Program-made: the position numbers and the translations under genes | Shown: piece after piece, positions 45,682-55,288 of the stretch | How the letters are laid out: each line of letters opens with the position of its first letter | Position numbering within the stretch: position 1 is the first letter of the stretch | Source: Mesorhizobium loti | Lineage (GTDB): Bacteria; Pseudomonadota; Alphaproteobacteria; Rhizobiales; Rhizobiaceae | NCBI GenBank assembly: GCA_014189435.1 | Contig: CP050293.1 | Location: forward strand, 5,027,001-5,091,000 | Direction: 5' to 3' | Length of the DNA: 64,000 bases | The notes under the pieces: model-generated | Seen by the model: only the letters and a program-made list of their open reading frames with translations | Told to the model about the DNA's origin: nothing | Database searches by the model: none

Positions 45682-48300
45682 TCAGAAATACCTGCGGCGC
45701 GCGCGGCTCTCGGTGAGTTCGCGGACCGCTTCGCGGAATTCGCGCAGGCTGGCGCGGATTTCCTCGATTGGCGTCTGCTGCTCGACGTCCTGCGGCGGCT
45801 CCACCGATCGCTGAGGCGCCTGCTGCGGCGGGATGGGCGGCTGCGGATAAGACTCGGAAGCAGGCTGAGGCGGATAGGGCTGCTGTCCGGCATTGGGGGC
45901 CGGAATGGGCTGCGGATAGGGATGGCCAGACTGCTGCGTGTAGCCCAATGGCTGCGCGTAGGGATAGAGTTGCGGGCCCGAATATGGTCGCTGCGGCACA
46001 ATGTGAGGCGGCAATGGCGGCTGCGCCATCTGCTGCACATATGGGGCCTGGACGCCCGGCTGGAAAAGCGGCGGCGGGTAGGCTGCCACAACTTGCTGCC
46101 GGGGCGCAAAGGCCGGCGCCGACTGGGGAAAAGCGGGGTACGCCGGATCCTGCGTTGGCTTCCCGTTTTCAGCAGAGACCCATTCGGTATCGAAGTGCTC
46201 GTCCGGGGACGGCTTGCGGGATACGGACTTGTGCAGCCTCGACAGCAGCGCACTGATCCGGCCGGGACCTTCTTCCGGCGCGATCTCGGCCTGCCGGACA
46301 GGCGGTGGTGCAACCGGCGATGGCGGCGCAGGTGGTGCCGCCGGCGGTAGAGGCGCAGGCGGTGGTGCCGACGCTTGCGGCGCTGGTGGCTGCGGCGCAG
46401 GCGGGGACGCTGCTCGATATGCCTTATCCTCGTAGGGCGTCCGGCGTTCGTCCATGTTGCGGTCGCGGCGCGATCGCGAATTGGCGGTGTCGCGCAGGCT
46501 CTCATAGGCGCCCCGCATGGCGCCGAGGCCAATGCCGGAGGCAAAGCCCAGCAACAGGCCGGCAAGCGCCACCACGACCCGCGACGGCCCGTTCGGCTCG
46601 AGCGGGGCGAAGGCCTTCGAGATCACATTGATGTTGGCGGTGTTGATGTCCTTCTGCTCGCCGGTCTCCTTGGCACGCAGCAGGTATTGTTCGTAGACGG
46701 ACCGCTTGGCGGTAGCCTCGCGCTCCAGTTCGCGCATCGACACCAGATCGCCGTTGACGTCGCCGCTGCGGACCTTCAGCTGCGCCAGACGAGAAGCGAG
46801 ATCCTGTTCGAGCTGGACGGCGCGCTTGAGGTCGACCTGCAGCGAGGAGCCGATGCGGCGCAACTCCGCGGCAATGCGGTCGCGCGCGCCGGCAATCTGG
46901 GCATTGAGCGCCTGGAGTTCTGGGTGACGCGGGCCGAACCGGATGGCGGCGCGGTCAGCCTCCTGCCTGAGCGACGCATATTGCGAACGCAGATCGCTCA
47001 TCGTGTTGGAGTTGATCTCCTCCGGCAAGGTGCCGGTGAGAACCGAGTTGACGTCGACCGAACGCGCCGAAGCCGCCCGGGCATTCAGCTCCAGTGTGCG
47101 GGCGCGCGCAACCGACAGCTGCTCGTTGAGCTTCAGCATCTCATCGTCGCTGATGAGGTGGCCCTGCGCGTCGACAAGGTCGTGCGAGGCCCTGAAATCC
47201 TCGACCTTGCGCTCGGCCGCCTCGACGCCCTTGCGCAACTCGTCCAGCCTTGCCGTCAGTTCGTCGGTGGCGCGGCCGGCGGTGTCCGACTGGATCTGGC
47301 CGAAGGTCTGCAGGAAGACGTCCGTCATCGTGTTGGCGATCAGAGCCGACTTCTCGCCATTTTGCGTGGTGGCGCTGACGGTGATGACGAAGGTCTTGCC
47401 GCCGCGCTCGACCGAGAGGCTCTCGGCCAGATTGCCGACAGCCAGCGCACGGCGGCGGGTGTCGTCGACACCCCCCGGCCCGTCATTGCGAGACAGGATG
47501 GAGCGGATGAGCGACATGACGCTGAGGCCGCCGCTGCCTTGCCCATTGAATTCCGGGTCGTTGACGAGATTGAGCTTGTCGACGACTTTGTTGAGAACAG
47601 TGCCTGACGTCAGCACCCGGACCTGGTTTTCGACGATGGCCAGCGTGGCGTCCGAAGCGACGACCGACTGGGTGAGGTCGCGATCGGTCAGCTTCAGGTC
47701 GCGCGGGTCGACGATCAGTTCGGTGGTGGCCTCATATTTCTTCGGCGTCGAGAGCGCGATGGCAATGCCAAGCGCGGCACCCAGTATCGTCGTCGTCACG
47801 ATCAGCAGCTTCGACTTGCCGACACCACGGACGACCTGCATCGGATCGATCAGCGGCTTCCATTGCTGGCTGTCGGCGCCGTCGTTGTGCGATGCCGACG
47901 CCTCGCCTGAATGGTAACGTTCGGAGGGGCGATAGGTACCGGCAGCAACAGACTGTGTCCGCGACGTGGTTTGCGTGCTGCCTGATGATGCCGATCCGGT
48001 TGCCGAAAAACCGTCGGCGGATGGACCGCGTTCGGACGGCATCTGCGCTGACAAAGCGGGTTCATAGCCAGCCTGATACCCGTCTGTTGCGACAGGATCC
48101 GACAGCTTCGGGTTCGTCCGCGTTTCGCGCCGTGAACGGGCAAGGCGATGGCGCGTGGCGGCATCCTCGCGCCATGACGGGTCTGCCCGGTCCCCGATCG
48201 AGACCAGGGACGCGTCGGGGTCGTCGCCGCGCACAGCCTGGCCAAGCGCCAGCAACGAGCGCTCGCGCTTCCAGTCTTCGCGGTTTTCCCTGTCGACCAT
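45682..48300 (-). CDS. Wzz/ExoP-type polysaccharide co-polymerase without kinase domain
   Basis: The 872-residue inner-membrane protein has a long cytoplasmic Ser/Gln-rich N-terminal part, a first membrane segment (LLIVTTTILGAALGIAIAL, about residue 165), the Wzz domain (YEATTELIVDPRDLKLTDRD), a long periplasmic coiled-coil with a GNVR-like part, and a second membrane segment (VVVALAGLLLGFASGIGLGA). It then has a Pro/Ala/Gln-rich cytoplasmic tail. Related ExoP proteins end in a tyrosine-autokinase with Walker motifs; none is present here, so chain-length control would need a separate kinase or none. It opens the polysaccharide cluster and is divergent from the wzx gene. Confidence 0.88.
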   Translation of the reverse strand: MVDRENREDWKRERSLLALGQAVRGDDPDASLVSIGDRADPSWREDAATRHRLARSRRETRTNPKLSDPVATDGYQAGYEPALSAQMPSERGPSADGFSATGSASSGSTQTTSRTQSVAAGTYRPSERYHSGEASASHNDGADSQQWKPLIDPMQVVRGVGKSKLLIVTTTILGAALGIAIALSTPKKYEATTELIVDPRDLKLTDRDLTQSVVASDATLAIVENQVRVLTSGTVLNKVVDKLNLVNDPEFNGQGSGGLSVMSLIRSILSRNDGPGGVDDTRRRALAVGNLAESLSVERGGKTFVITVSATTQNGEKSALIANTMTDVFLQTFGQIQSDTAGRATDELTARLDELRKGVEAAERKVEDFRASHDLVDAQGHLISDDEMLKLNEQLSVARARTLELNARAASARSVDVNSVLTGTLPEEINSNTMSDLRSQYASLRQEADRAAIRFGPRHPELQALNAQIAGARDRIAAELRRIGSSLQVDLKRAVQLEQDLASRLAQLKVRSGDVNGDLVSMRELEREATAKRSVYEQYLLRAKETGEQKDINTANINVISKAFAPLEPNGPSRVVVALAGLLLGFASGIGLGAMRGAYESLRDTANSRSRRDRNMDERRTPYEDKAYRAASPPAPQPPAPQASAPPPAPLPPAAPPAPPSPVAPPPVRQAEIAPEEGPGRISALLSRLHKSVSRKPSPDEHFDTEWVSAENGKPTQDPAYPAFPQSAPAFAPRQQVVAAYPPPLFQPGVQAPYVQQMAQPPLPPHIVPQRPYSGPQLYPYAQPLGYTQQSGHPYPQPIPAPNAGQQPYPPQPASESYPQPPIPPQQAPQRSVEPPQDVEQQTPIEEIRASLREFREAVRELTESRARRRYF

Positions 48301-48491
48301 CGTCTGGAACTTTACCCTTGGCGACCTGCGAACGGCGATTGGCCATTCGTTAAGCCACGCTAAACAGGCATGGAAAACAAAAGGTTAATTTTCCCGCGCC
48401 GAAGCTGCGGTTTCCCTCTTCGGTTGCATCTATTTTCGACACAACCTTAAGCCTCAGAACGGCACGTTAAGTTTTCCGGCCTAGGCTCTCC

Positions 48492-49797
48492 ATGAGAGAC
48501 ATGACGCAGGCCAGTGACATACCGCAAAGGCGGCCCCTCGCCCGGATCGGCAGCTTTTTGGCCGAACGACGGGGGCTGCTTCGCGACTATTTCTCGGCGA
48601 TCAGCGGCGCCGGTGGGCGACTGGTGTTTTCACTCGCCTATTTCATCGCCCTGGCCAACACGCTGTCTATCTCCGAATTCGGCATGTTCGCCACCGCATC
48701 GGCGGCCGGCGTCATGCTGTCGCGCATCCTCGCCTTCGGTTTCATCTCGGCACTCTACCGCACCGCCACCATCCGCCCCAATCTGATCGGCACCTTCACC
48801 GCCGGCTTCCTGCTGCTCGGCGTGCTGTCGCTGCCGCTGCTGGCGGCGGCCTCGTTCGGCGTCTATCTGATTTTTCTTCGCCGACACCGTGCCGCTGTCG
48901 GTGTTTGCCGCAATCGTCTTTGCCGAAGCGCTGCTGTGGCGGCCGGTGGAGGTGGCGCTGATCGTCAACAACGGTCTGGGCAAGTTCGGCCGCGCCGCCT
49001 TGCTGGCCATCCTGGCGACGGCGCTGCGGGCGCTTGGCGCGGTGCTGTTCATGTTCTGGGCGCAACACAGCGTCTGGATATGGTCGTGGTTCTATATCGG
49101 CGCCAACGCCGCCTCGCTGCTGATTGCGTTCGGCTTCTTCTATCCACGCCAGCGTCTGCGGCTGCGCATCGAGCTTTATCTCAGGCGATTGGCCGATTCC
49201 ATCTATGTCGCCGGCGCCGAAGTGCTGTTCTATCTGCAGATGGAGTTCGACAAGCTGCTGGTCCTGGCGATCGGCGGCCCGCATCTGGCCGGTATCTACG
49301 CCATCATCATGCGGCTGGTCGACCTGACCGCCATTCCTATCCGCACCTTCTCGATGATGCTGGTGCAGCGCATGATGCGCGCGCCGGAATTGCTGTCACG
49401 GCTGGCGGTCAAGAGCGGCATCGAAGGCGGCGTGTTCGCGGTGTCGACGCTGGCGCTGCTGACGCTTGGCATCGTGCTGCACTTCTTCCCCAATGCGCTC
49501 GGCAAGAATGTCGCCGAGGCCGCCCCGCTGGTCGTGCTGGCGATCTGCGTGCCGGGACTGCGCAATCTGGTCGAATACCAGGCCGAGCTTTTGTTCGCAC
49601 GCGGCCAGACATTGGTGCGGGCGCTCAATCTCGGCCTGCTCGCCGGGCTGAAGGCGCTGTTGCTGACCTATGTGCTGACGACCATCCTCGACACGCCGAA
49701 CCTGGTGCTGTCGCTCAACGTCGTCTTCCTGCTTTTGTATCTCGCCTCGACGCTGCTCACCTATTCGGCGATGCGCAAGCCGGCCAAACCCGTCTAA
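48492..49797 (+). pseudogene. Wzx-type polysaccharide flippase, single-base frameshift
   Basis: Two frames together encode a membrane protein of about 434 residues with 12 or so membrane segments, as in the MATE-like Wzx flippases that move lipid-linked repeat units across the inner membrane. The first runs from MRDMTQASDIPQRRPLARIG to GVYLIF; the second, one base over, from FADTVPLSVFAAIVFAEALL to the end TYSAMRKPAKPV. Removing one T from the five-T run at 48871-48875 joins them without loss (YLIFFADTVPLS). So the gene is intact apart from one base, either a read error or a real null mutation that would stop export of the polysaccharide. Its neighbours make a complete Wzx/Wzy-type set. Confidence 0.8.
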
Positions 49798-49812
49798 GAC
49801 TTCCTTGTTTGA

Positions 49813-49857
49813 GCATGATCTTTTCCGAAAACCGGTTCCCACTTTTCGGGATCATGC
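49813..49857. repeat. rhizobial intergenic palindrome overlapping a stop codon
   Basis: GCATGATCTTTTCCGAAAAC and its partial inverse CACTTTTCGGGATCATGC. I recognise this as one of the most common intergenic elements of Mesorhizobium. Its right end contains the TGA stop of the DUF6492-like gene (49852-49854). Confidence 0.75.
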
Positions 49858-50781
49858 TTCATTCAACCCAATCAGACGGCGGATGCGGCCGATATCGGTG
49901 CCGATGAAGGATTGCATGCCGATCGCCACCTGCTCCGGCGCCATGGCGGCAACGAAGTGGCGGAACTCGTCGTCCGACAGCGCTTCGCCGGTCCAGTGGA
50001 CACGGCAGAACTCCTCCGAGCCGTGGAAGTGGCCGGCGCCCTCCAGCAGATCGTCGACATAGCGGCCGTAGATCATGCATTCGGAGAATTTGCGCGCCGA
50101 GCCGACGACCTCGACCCAGTTTCGGCCATGGACCTTCTCGATCTGGCCGCACATGGCCAGCACGGTGTCGCGCCGCCAGGCGATCAGTGTCGAGATATAG
50201 TCGTGGATCGATGTCCGGGACGGGTCGATACCGAGTGCCGACCCGGCGTTGCGCGACCAGATGCGATGCTCTTCATGACCTTCGTTCGCCAGCACACCGT
50301 CGCGACGGAACAGCCGCGCCTTGCCGTCATGCCAGAAAGCGCCGCAGTCGAAAGGTTTTAGGAAGGCGACGTCGGAATCGCAGAAGATCAGCACGTCTTC
50401 GGATGCGTGCGCTGATATCGCGATGCGGCGCAGCTGCTGCACATGCCAGCCGCGCAGCGGCTGGGTCTTCAGGCTGAGCCAGACGCGCCGGCGAAACAGG
50501 CTGAGCGGATCGTCGAAGACGTGTAGCCAGCGCGGCAGCAATTCCCTTTCATCGACGACGCTGCGGCGGCCGGTCTCCAATTGGCGAAACAGCCTGACAT
50601 CGCGATGTTCGACCAGGATGTAGTGGTGCGCCGCGCCGGAAACGTGGCGATCAAGCGTCTCGCACAGCAGACGGCAGCGCTCGAAATCGGGCGCGTAGCT
50701 TGCTGTCACGATTGCCGCCGTCGGTGTCCGCCGAAGCGGGCTCGGTTCGACAGCGGCGCCTGGAACGAACCTGCTGTTCAC
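49852..50781 (-). CDS. DUF6492-like putative glycosyltransferase-type protein
   Basis: I start at GTG 50781, which overlaps the stop of the upstream gene as GTGA. The 309-residue protein begins its fold at AAIVTASYAPDFERCRLLCE, with ILVEHRD, a DVLIFCDSDVAFLKPFD segment containing a DxD-like motif, and HDYISTLIAWRRDTVLAMCG further on. This matches DUF6492 as I recall it, a family found in polysaccharide clusters and likely to have a GT-A-like fold. No membrane segment. The role is probably sugar transfer in the cytosol. It is the last gene of a three-gene unit of coupled genes. Confidence 0.75.
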   Translation of the reverse strand: MNSRFVPGAAVEPSPLRRTPTAAIVTASYAPDFERCRLLCETLDRHVSGAAHHYILVEHRDVRLFRQLETGRRSVVDERELLPRWLHVFDDPLSLFRRRVWLSLKTQPLRGWHVQQLRRIAISAHASEDVLIFCDSDVAFLKPFDCGAFWHDGKARLFRRDGVLANEGHEEHRIWSRNAGSALGIDPSRTSIHDYISTLIAWRRDTVLAMCGQIEKVHGRNWVEVVGSARKFSECMIYGRYVDDLLEGAGHFHGSEEFCRVHWTGEALSDDEFRHFVAAMAPEQVAIGMQSFIGTDIGRIRRLIGLNEA

Positions 50782-51572
50782 TGGCTGTCCCTCGCCGTTT
50801 CGGGTGTTCGCGAGAATTTCTGCCTGACGACGCGCAGCAGGAACAGGGGATTGCCGACCACATAGCGGCGCCAAAGGCGACCCGGTTCGACAGCCAACCG
50901 AAACAGCCATTCGAGCCGCAGCCGGCGCATCCACAAGGGTGCCCGTGGCACCGAGCCGCTCAGGAAGTCGAGCAACGCGCCGACGGCGATCGGCAGCGTG
51001 CAGTGGCGCGCGTCGATATGGCGTGCGATCCACAATTCCTGGCGTGGCACGCCCATGGCGACCAGAAGCACGTCCGGCCGCAGCGCGGCGATCCTGTCGA
51101 CGATTTCCGATTCCTGCGAAGCAGGGAAATAGCCGTCATGGATGACCACGAAGCGGTGCTGCACGGCCAGTGCCGCCAGCTTGACCGACGCCGCCTCGGC
51201 GTTGACGCGCGTCGCACCGAGCAGCCCGACGGTCAGCGGCGTCGTCGAGGCCTGCAGGAAGGCGGGGACGAAATCGGTGCCGTTGAGATTGTCCGGAAAC
51301 GGCGCGCCGTAGAGAAGTTTCGCTGCCAGATCGACACCAATGCCGTCGGGCAGGATGAGGAAATCATCGAGCGCCTCGGCGAAGACCGGATCGGTATGGG
51401 CGATGTTGGCGTTGTGGGCGTTGAGGAAACTGACCTTGGTGAAGCGCCGCTCGGCGATCAGGCGGTTCAGCAGGACGATGGCATCGTTCCAGCGGATCGC
51501 AACCACCGGGATGCCAAGGATCGTCTTCAACGTGTCGAGCCCGGACGCTGCCCGGGCGTTATGCATGTTCAT
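50778..51572 (-). CDS. WecG/TagA/CpsF-family glycosyltransferase
   Basis: From ATG 51572 (MNMHNARAASGLDTLKTILG) the protein has 264 residues, within the family's usual length. Family motifs are VSFLNAHNANIAHTDPVFAE, ILPDGIGVDLAAKLLYG, NLNGTDFVPAFLQ, and VAMGVPRQELWIARH; the last is the GT26 signature. These enzymes add a sugar, often N-acetylmannosamine(uronic acid) or similar, to a lipid-linked acceptor at the membrane face. Its ATG overlaps the upstream glycosyltransferase stop (ATGA) and its own stop overlaps the next gene, so the three are translationally coupled. Confidence 0.9.
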   Translation of the reverse strand: MNMHNARAASGLDTLKTILGIPVVAIRWNDAIVLLNRLIAERRFTKVSFLNAHNANIAHTDPVFAEALDDFLILPDGIGVDLAAKLLYGAPFPDNLNGTDFVPAFLQASTTPLTVGLLGATRVNAEAASVKLAALAVQHRFVVIHDGYFPASQESEIVDRIAALRPDVLLVAMGVPRQELWIARHIDARHCTLPIAVGALLDFLSGSVPRAPLWMRRLRLEWLFRLAVEPGRLWRRYVVGNPLFLLRVVRQKFSRTPETARDSQ

Positions 51573-52741
51573 GCAAACGCCTCCTGCCTGACAGGTCCGA
51601 GCTTTTCGAGGCCGAGCCGGATGGCGACGTCGAGCGCCTTGACCTGCGAACGCCGGAATGCGCTGCCGTCGACGTCGCGGATGTCGGCCGCCGCGGCTTC
51701 GAGAGCCCTGGCGAAGGCTGCGGGATCGTCGGTGACGACGCAATTGGCCGGGCGATGGTCGATGCCGCGCAGCGAACGGCTGGTGGCGACCGAAGGCAGG
51801 CCGAGCTCGAAGGTTTCGATGGTCTTCAACTGGACGCCGCTGCCGGCGGTGCTGATCAACGGGATGACGGCGGCACTGCGCACAAAGGCCTGCGCATCGG
51901 GCACGCGGCCGACAAATTCGACACCGGGATGCTTCGAAATGACGCCGGAAGGCATGCTGCCGGCAACGCGGATGCGGAAACCGGATCGTAGATGCGGTAC
52001 GACCTTGCCGAGAAACCAGTCGAGGCCGATGCGGTTCGGCTGCCAGGTCCAGGTGCCGATCAGTGCTGCATCGCAGTCGATGTGGCGCTGGCCTTTCGGA
52101 GTTGGCGCATCAGCGCCGACTACCAGTGGCAGCACCGCCGAGCGATCGTGCGAGGCGACACCGAGTGCCGCGCGGTCTTCTTCGGCCAGGGTGAAGACGA
52201 AGCGCGCCCGGCGACAGAGACGCTCTTCCAAGGTCTTGAGCAACCTCGCCTCGCGGCGGAATAATAAGCGCTGAAACAGGCCGCCGGCGGCAGCGGCGTT
52301 CTCCCGCGCCGAAAGATGCTCGACATTGTGGGCAACGAAGATCGACGGCCGCTCAGTGAACAGCTTTTCGAAGGCGCCTGCGAACTGCACGGAATTCAGC
52401 ACGTAGCCGTCAAACGGTCCAGCACGCTCGACAGCGGCAAGTACATCGCCGTCGGACACCGCACGCAACTTGACCGACGCAAAGGTGAGGCCCGAAAGCA
52501 GCGCCTTGCCGACCCAGGCCAGCTTTTGCCGAGTGGAGGCATTGTCCGTGCGCACGTCGATAGCACCCAGCACCACGGTGTTTTCGGGATCGGCCGCGGG
52601 TTTCCCCGGCCAGGTGAAGCCAATGACGGTTACGCGCGCGCCAGCGCGCCGCAAGGCGGCGATGATCGCGGCGTTGGCGATCTCGTAGCCCGAGGCGAGA
52701 GCGCCGTCGGGCACGATCGATGTGGCGAACAGCAGATGCAT
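51569..52741 (-). CDS. GT4-type glycosyltransferase
   Basis: I start at ATG 52741 (MHLLFATSIVPDGALASGYE); the frame is open upstream to 53194 but there overlaps another gene. The 390-residue protein has a GT-B fold: Rossmann start LLFATSIVPDGALASGYEIA, FVAHNVEHLSARENAAA, ALIGTWTWQPNRIGLDWFLG (start of the second domain), VEFVGRVPDAQAFVRSAAV and the IETFELGLPSVAT donor-binding Glu region. It resembles group 1 enzymes of exopolysaccharide synthesis. First of the three-gene coupled unit. Sugar specificity unknown. Confidence 0.88.
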   Translation of the reverse strand: MHLLFATSIVPDGALASGYEIANAAIIAALRRAGARVTVIGFTWPGKPAADPENTVVLGAIDVRTDNASTRQKLAWVGKALLSGLTFASVKLRAVSDGDVLAAVERAGPFDGYVLNSVQFAGAFEKLFTERPSIFVAHNVEHLSARENAAAAGGLFQRLLFRREARLLKTLEERLCRRARFVFTLAEEDRAALGVASHDRSAVLPLVVGADAPTPKGQRHIDCDAALIGTWTWQPNRIGLDWFLGKVVPHLRSGFRIRVAGSMPSGVISKHPGVEFVGRVPDAQAFVRSAAVIPLISTAGSGVQLKTIETFELGLPSVATSRSLRGIDHRPANCVVTDDPAAFARALEAAAADIRDVDGSAFRRSQVKALDVAIRLGLEKLGPVRQEAFA

Positions 52742-52913
52742 CTCACCTATCCTGTGGTGTAGCCGGTAGCAAAGTGCGGTGAACCCTTGATTAAGCCAGC
52801 ACATTCGGCGACCGAAAGCCGCTGCCTGGCGGGCTTCTCCGCGCAAGGTGATTAACGAAACCTTATCAACCGTGGTGCTACCAGAGCCCAACTCACCATG
52901 TGGCTGGACACGG

Positions 52914-53912
52914 ATGATCCCTTTGCCATCGGACGGTTCGGTATCGATCGCTGGACGCTCGGCGCGGCTTGACGTCGAGGCCATCGAAGCGATCGTCACC
53001 TTGCCGACCTTCAAGCGGCCTGAACAGGTGCTGGAAACGCTGGCGTCGCTGCGCGCGCAGCAAACCGGCAGGCGCTTTGCCGTCATCGTCATGGAAAACG
53101 AAGCCGAGGCGCGGGCCGGCGCCAAGGCGGCACTGCCGCTGTTCGAGCGCGGCGAGATGCCTGGCCTGGTCATCGTCGCGCATGAGCGCGGCAATTGCAG
53201 CGCCTACAATGCCGGCTGGCAGACGGCGATCCTGCAATTCCCCAACTTCAGGCACCTGCTGGTCATCGACGATGACGAGATCGCCGATCCGCAATGGCTG
53301 GAACGGATGTGCACGGCGGCCGAGACGCTCGGCGCCGACATCGTCGGCGGCCCGCAAGTTCCCGTGTTTGCCGACCCAGCCCATGCCAGATGGGCCGAGC
53401 ATCCCGTGTTCGCACCACCTTACCGGGAAACCGGACGCGTGCCGGCGCTCTATTCGTCCGGCAATCTTCTGGTCGGGCGCAACGTGCTGATCGCCATGGG
53501 TCCGCCCTTTCTCGATCTGAAATTCAACTTCATGGGCGGCGGCGATTCCGACTTTCTCAGCCGGTCGGCGCAGAAGGGCTTTGTGCTGGGTTGGTGCGCC
53601 GAGGCCAAGGTGCAAGAAACCGTTCCGGCGCGGCGTGTCGAGGCCGACTGGATTCGTGCCCGCAGCTTGCGCAACGGTGTGATCTCGACACTGGTCGAAA
53701 AGAAGAAGCGCGCCGGCATGCCACTGGCCGGTGCCAAGGTTTTGCTGAAGAGCCTGGCGCTGCTTGCCGCCTCGCCGTTTCGCGGCCTGATCCGGCTGGC
53801 GCGGACCGGATCGCCGGCTATCGCCATCTACCCCGTCCACGTGGCGCTGGGCCGCGTGCTGGCCGAATTCGGATATGCCAATGAGCAATACCGCCAGCCT
53901 GAGAAAAACTGA
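52914..53912 (+). CDS. GT2-family glycosyltransferase
   Basis: I prefer ATG 52914 (MIPLPSDGSVSIAGRSARLD), giving 332 residues; 52848 is a longer option. The GT-A core is evident: IVTLPTFKRPEQVLETLASL, NCSAYNAGWQTAI, the metal-binding DDDE in LLVIDDDEIADPQWLERM, and the FNFMGGGDSDFLSRSAQKGF acceptor region with the ED-like motif. Near the end AGAKVLLKSLALLAASPFRG suggests membrane attachment. It transfers a sugar onto a growing lipid-linked unit. The next gene, wzy, overlaps its 3' end by 32 bases. Confidence 0.85.
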   Translation: MIPLPSDGSVSIAGRSARLDVEAIEAIVTLPTFKRPEQVLETLASLRAQQTGRRFAVIVMENEAEARAGAKAALPLFERGEMPGLVIVAHERGNCSAYNAGWQTAILQFPNFRHLLVIDDDEIADPQWLERMCTAAETLGADIVGGPQVPVFADPAHARWAEHPVFAPPYRETGRVPALYSSGNLLVGRNVLIAMGPPFLDLKFNFMGGGDSDFLSRSAQKGFVLGWCAEAKVQETVPARRVEADWIRARSLRNGVISTLVEKKKRAGMPLAGAKVLLKSLALLAASPFRGLIRLARTGSPAIAIYPVHVALGRVLAEFGYANEQYRQPEKN

Positions 53913-55227
53913 GCGCGCACCGCTCAGCGCCGCGTTCACGCGCGAAGGCGTGGCGACTGCCATTGCCGCGCTGCTGTTCACCGTCATCCTGGTGTCCTTC
54001 CGGCCATTCCAGCCAGGCGGCGCCGAACTCACCGGTCAAGGCGGCGACATCGTCAACCAGCTTGGCTTCAGTTCGCTTGGAGCCATATCGATCTTCTCGC
54101 TGATGGCCTTTGCCGATCCGCGCGTGGTGCGCTCGCTGCTCAGCCCGTCCTGGATGCTGATGCTGGGCTTCTTTTTCCTGTCGGTGATCCTGGCGACCGA
54201 TCCGCCTTCGGCCATGCGCGCCGCCTCTTTCACCCTGATCGGCATTTTGACGATGGCGACGATCCTGGTGCTGCCGCGCGACGCCGAGGCCTTCTCGAAG
54301 GTCATCATCTTCACCGCCGTCGTGGTCATGGGCCTTTCCTATCTCGGCCTCATCGCCTTTCCGCACGAAGCGATGCACACCGCCGACTCGCAGGAGCCCG
54401 AACATGCCGGCCTATGGCGCGGCGTGTTCACCCATAAGAACATCGCCGGCCCGATCATGGCCTGCCTCAGCTTCGCAGGTCTGTATCTCTACCGGCGCGG
54501 GCAGCGGTACTGGGGCGCCGGGATCTTCGTCGCAGCGATGATCTTCATGCTGCACACAGGCTCCAAGACAACAGCCGGCTTGGTGCCGTTCTCGATCCTG
54601 ATCGTGATGTTCCCGAGCCTGATAGGCATGCGGCTCGGCACGCCGATCCTGTTTGCGCTGGCGATCATCGCCACGGCGGTCGGCACGCTGGGCATCGTCT
54701 TCCTGCCGCCGGTAAAACATCTGGCGGCGATCTATTTCCCCGACATGACCTATACCGGCCGCACGACGCTGTGGGAGTTCGCCGGCAGCATGTTGGCGAA
54801 GAAGCCATGGACCGGCTACGGCTATGAAAGCTTCTGGGGCACGCCGCTGCTGCTCAACCAGGACCAGCCCTTCGACCGGCCCTGGGACATCAGAACCATC
54901 GTGCACGGCCATGACGGCTATCTCGACATCGCCGTGCTGATGGGTATTCCGGCACTGTGCGTGGCGGTCTACACCTTCCTCATCGCGCCGCTGCGCGACT
55001 ACATGCGCATCCCGCTGCGCAGGGAAAACATCTTTCTCGGCGACTTCTTCATGATGGTGGTGCTGTTCACGGCGCTGAACGCTTTCCTCGAAAGCTTCTT
55101 CTTCCATCGCGGCGACCCGGTCTGGCTGTTCTTCGTGCTCGGTGTGCTTGGCCTCAGGCAAGTCTCGCTGCGGTCGATGGCGGTGCGTGATCCCGATCGC
55201 GGTGAGCGATCTTCCCGTTCCTCCTGA
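53881..55227 (+). CDS. O-antigen ligase/Wzy-type polymerase (ExoQ-like)
   Basis: The protein of about 448 residues has 10-12 membrane segments and the Wzy_C/O-antigen ligase pattern: GLWRGVFTHKNIAGPIMACL, the large periplasmic loop with TGRTTLWEFAGSMLAKKPWTG then GYGYESFW, and HDGYLDIAVLMGIPALC, which carries the His used by the family. It resembles ExoQ, which polymerises succinoglycan repeat units at the periplasmic face. I start at ATG 53881 (MSNTASLRKTERAP), overlapping the glycosyltransferase; ATG 53875 is also possible. With the Wzz and Wzx genes it forms a Wzx/Wzy route. Confidence 0.88.
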   Translation: MSNTASLRKTERAPLSAAFTREGVATAIAALLFTVILVSFRPFQPGGAELTGQGGDIVNQLGFSSLGAISIFSLMAFADPRVVRSLLSPSWMLMLGFFFLSVILATDPPSAMRAASFTLIGILTMATILVLPRDAEAFSKVIIFTAVVVMGLSYLGLIAFPHEAMHTADSQEPEHAGLWRGVFTHKNIAGPIMACLSFAGLYLYRRGQRYWGAGIFVAAMIFMLHTGSKTTAGLVPFSILIVMFPSLIGMRLGTPILFALAIIATAVGTLGIVFLPPVKHLAAIYFPDMTYTGRTTLWEFAGSMLAKKPWTGYGYESFWGTPLLLNQDQPFDRPWDIRTIVHGHDGYLDIAVLMGIPALCVAVYTFLIAPLRDYMRIPLRRENIFLGDFFMMVVLFTALNAFLESFFFHRGDPVWLFFVLGVLGLRQVSLRSMAVRDPDRGERSSRSS

Positions 55228-55288
55228 CGGGGGCTTCCCCAGGCAAGCGCCAGCGTTTATGTGAAGGCCTTCCTTCGGAGGGCTTTCG

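Noticed and set aside
52742..53194. Longer start for the GT4 glycosyltransferase at 53194
   Set aside because: The added part overlaps the divergent GT2 gene and would remove the standard MHLLFATS N-terminus.
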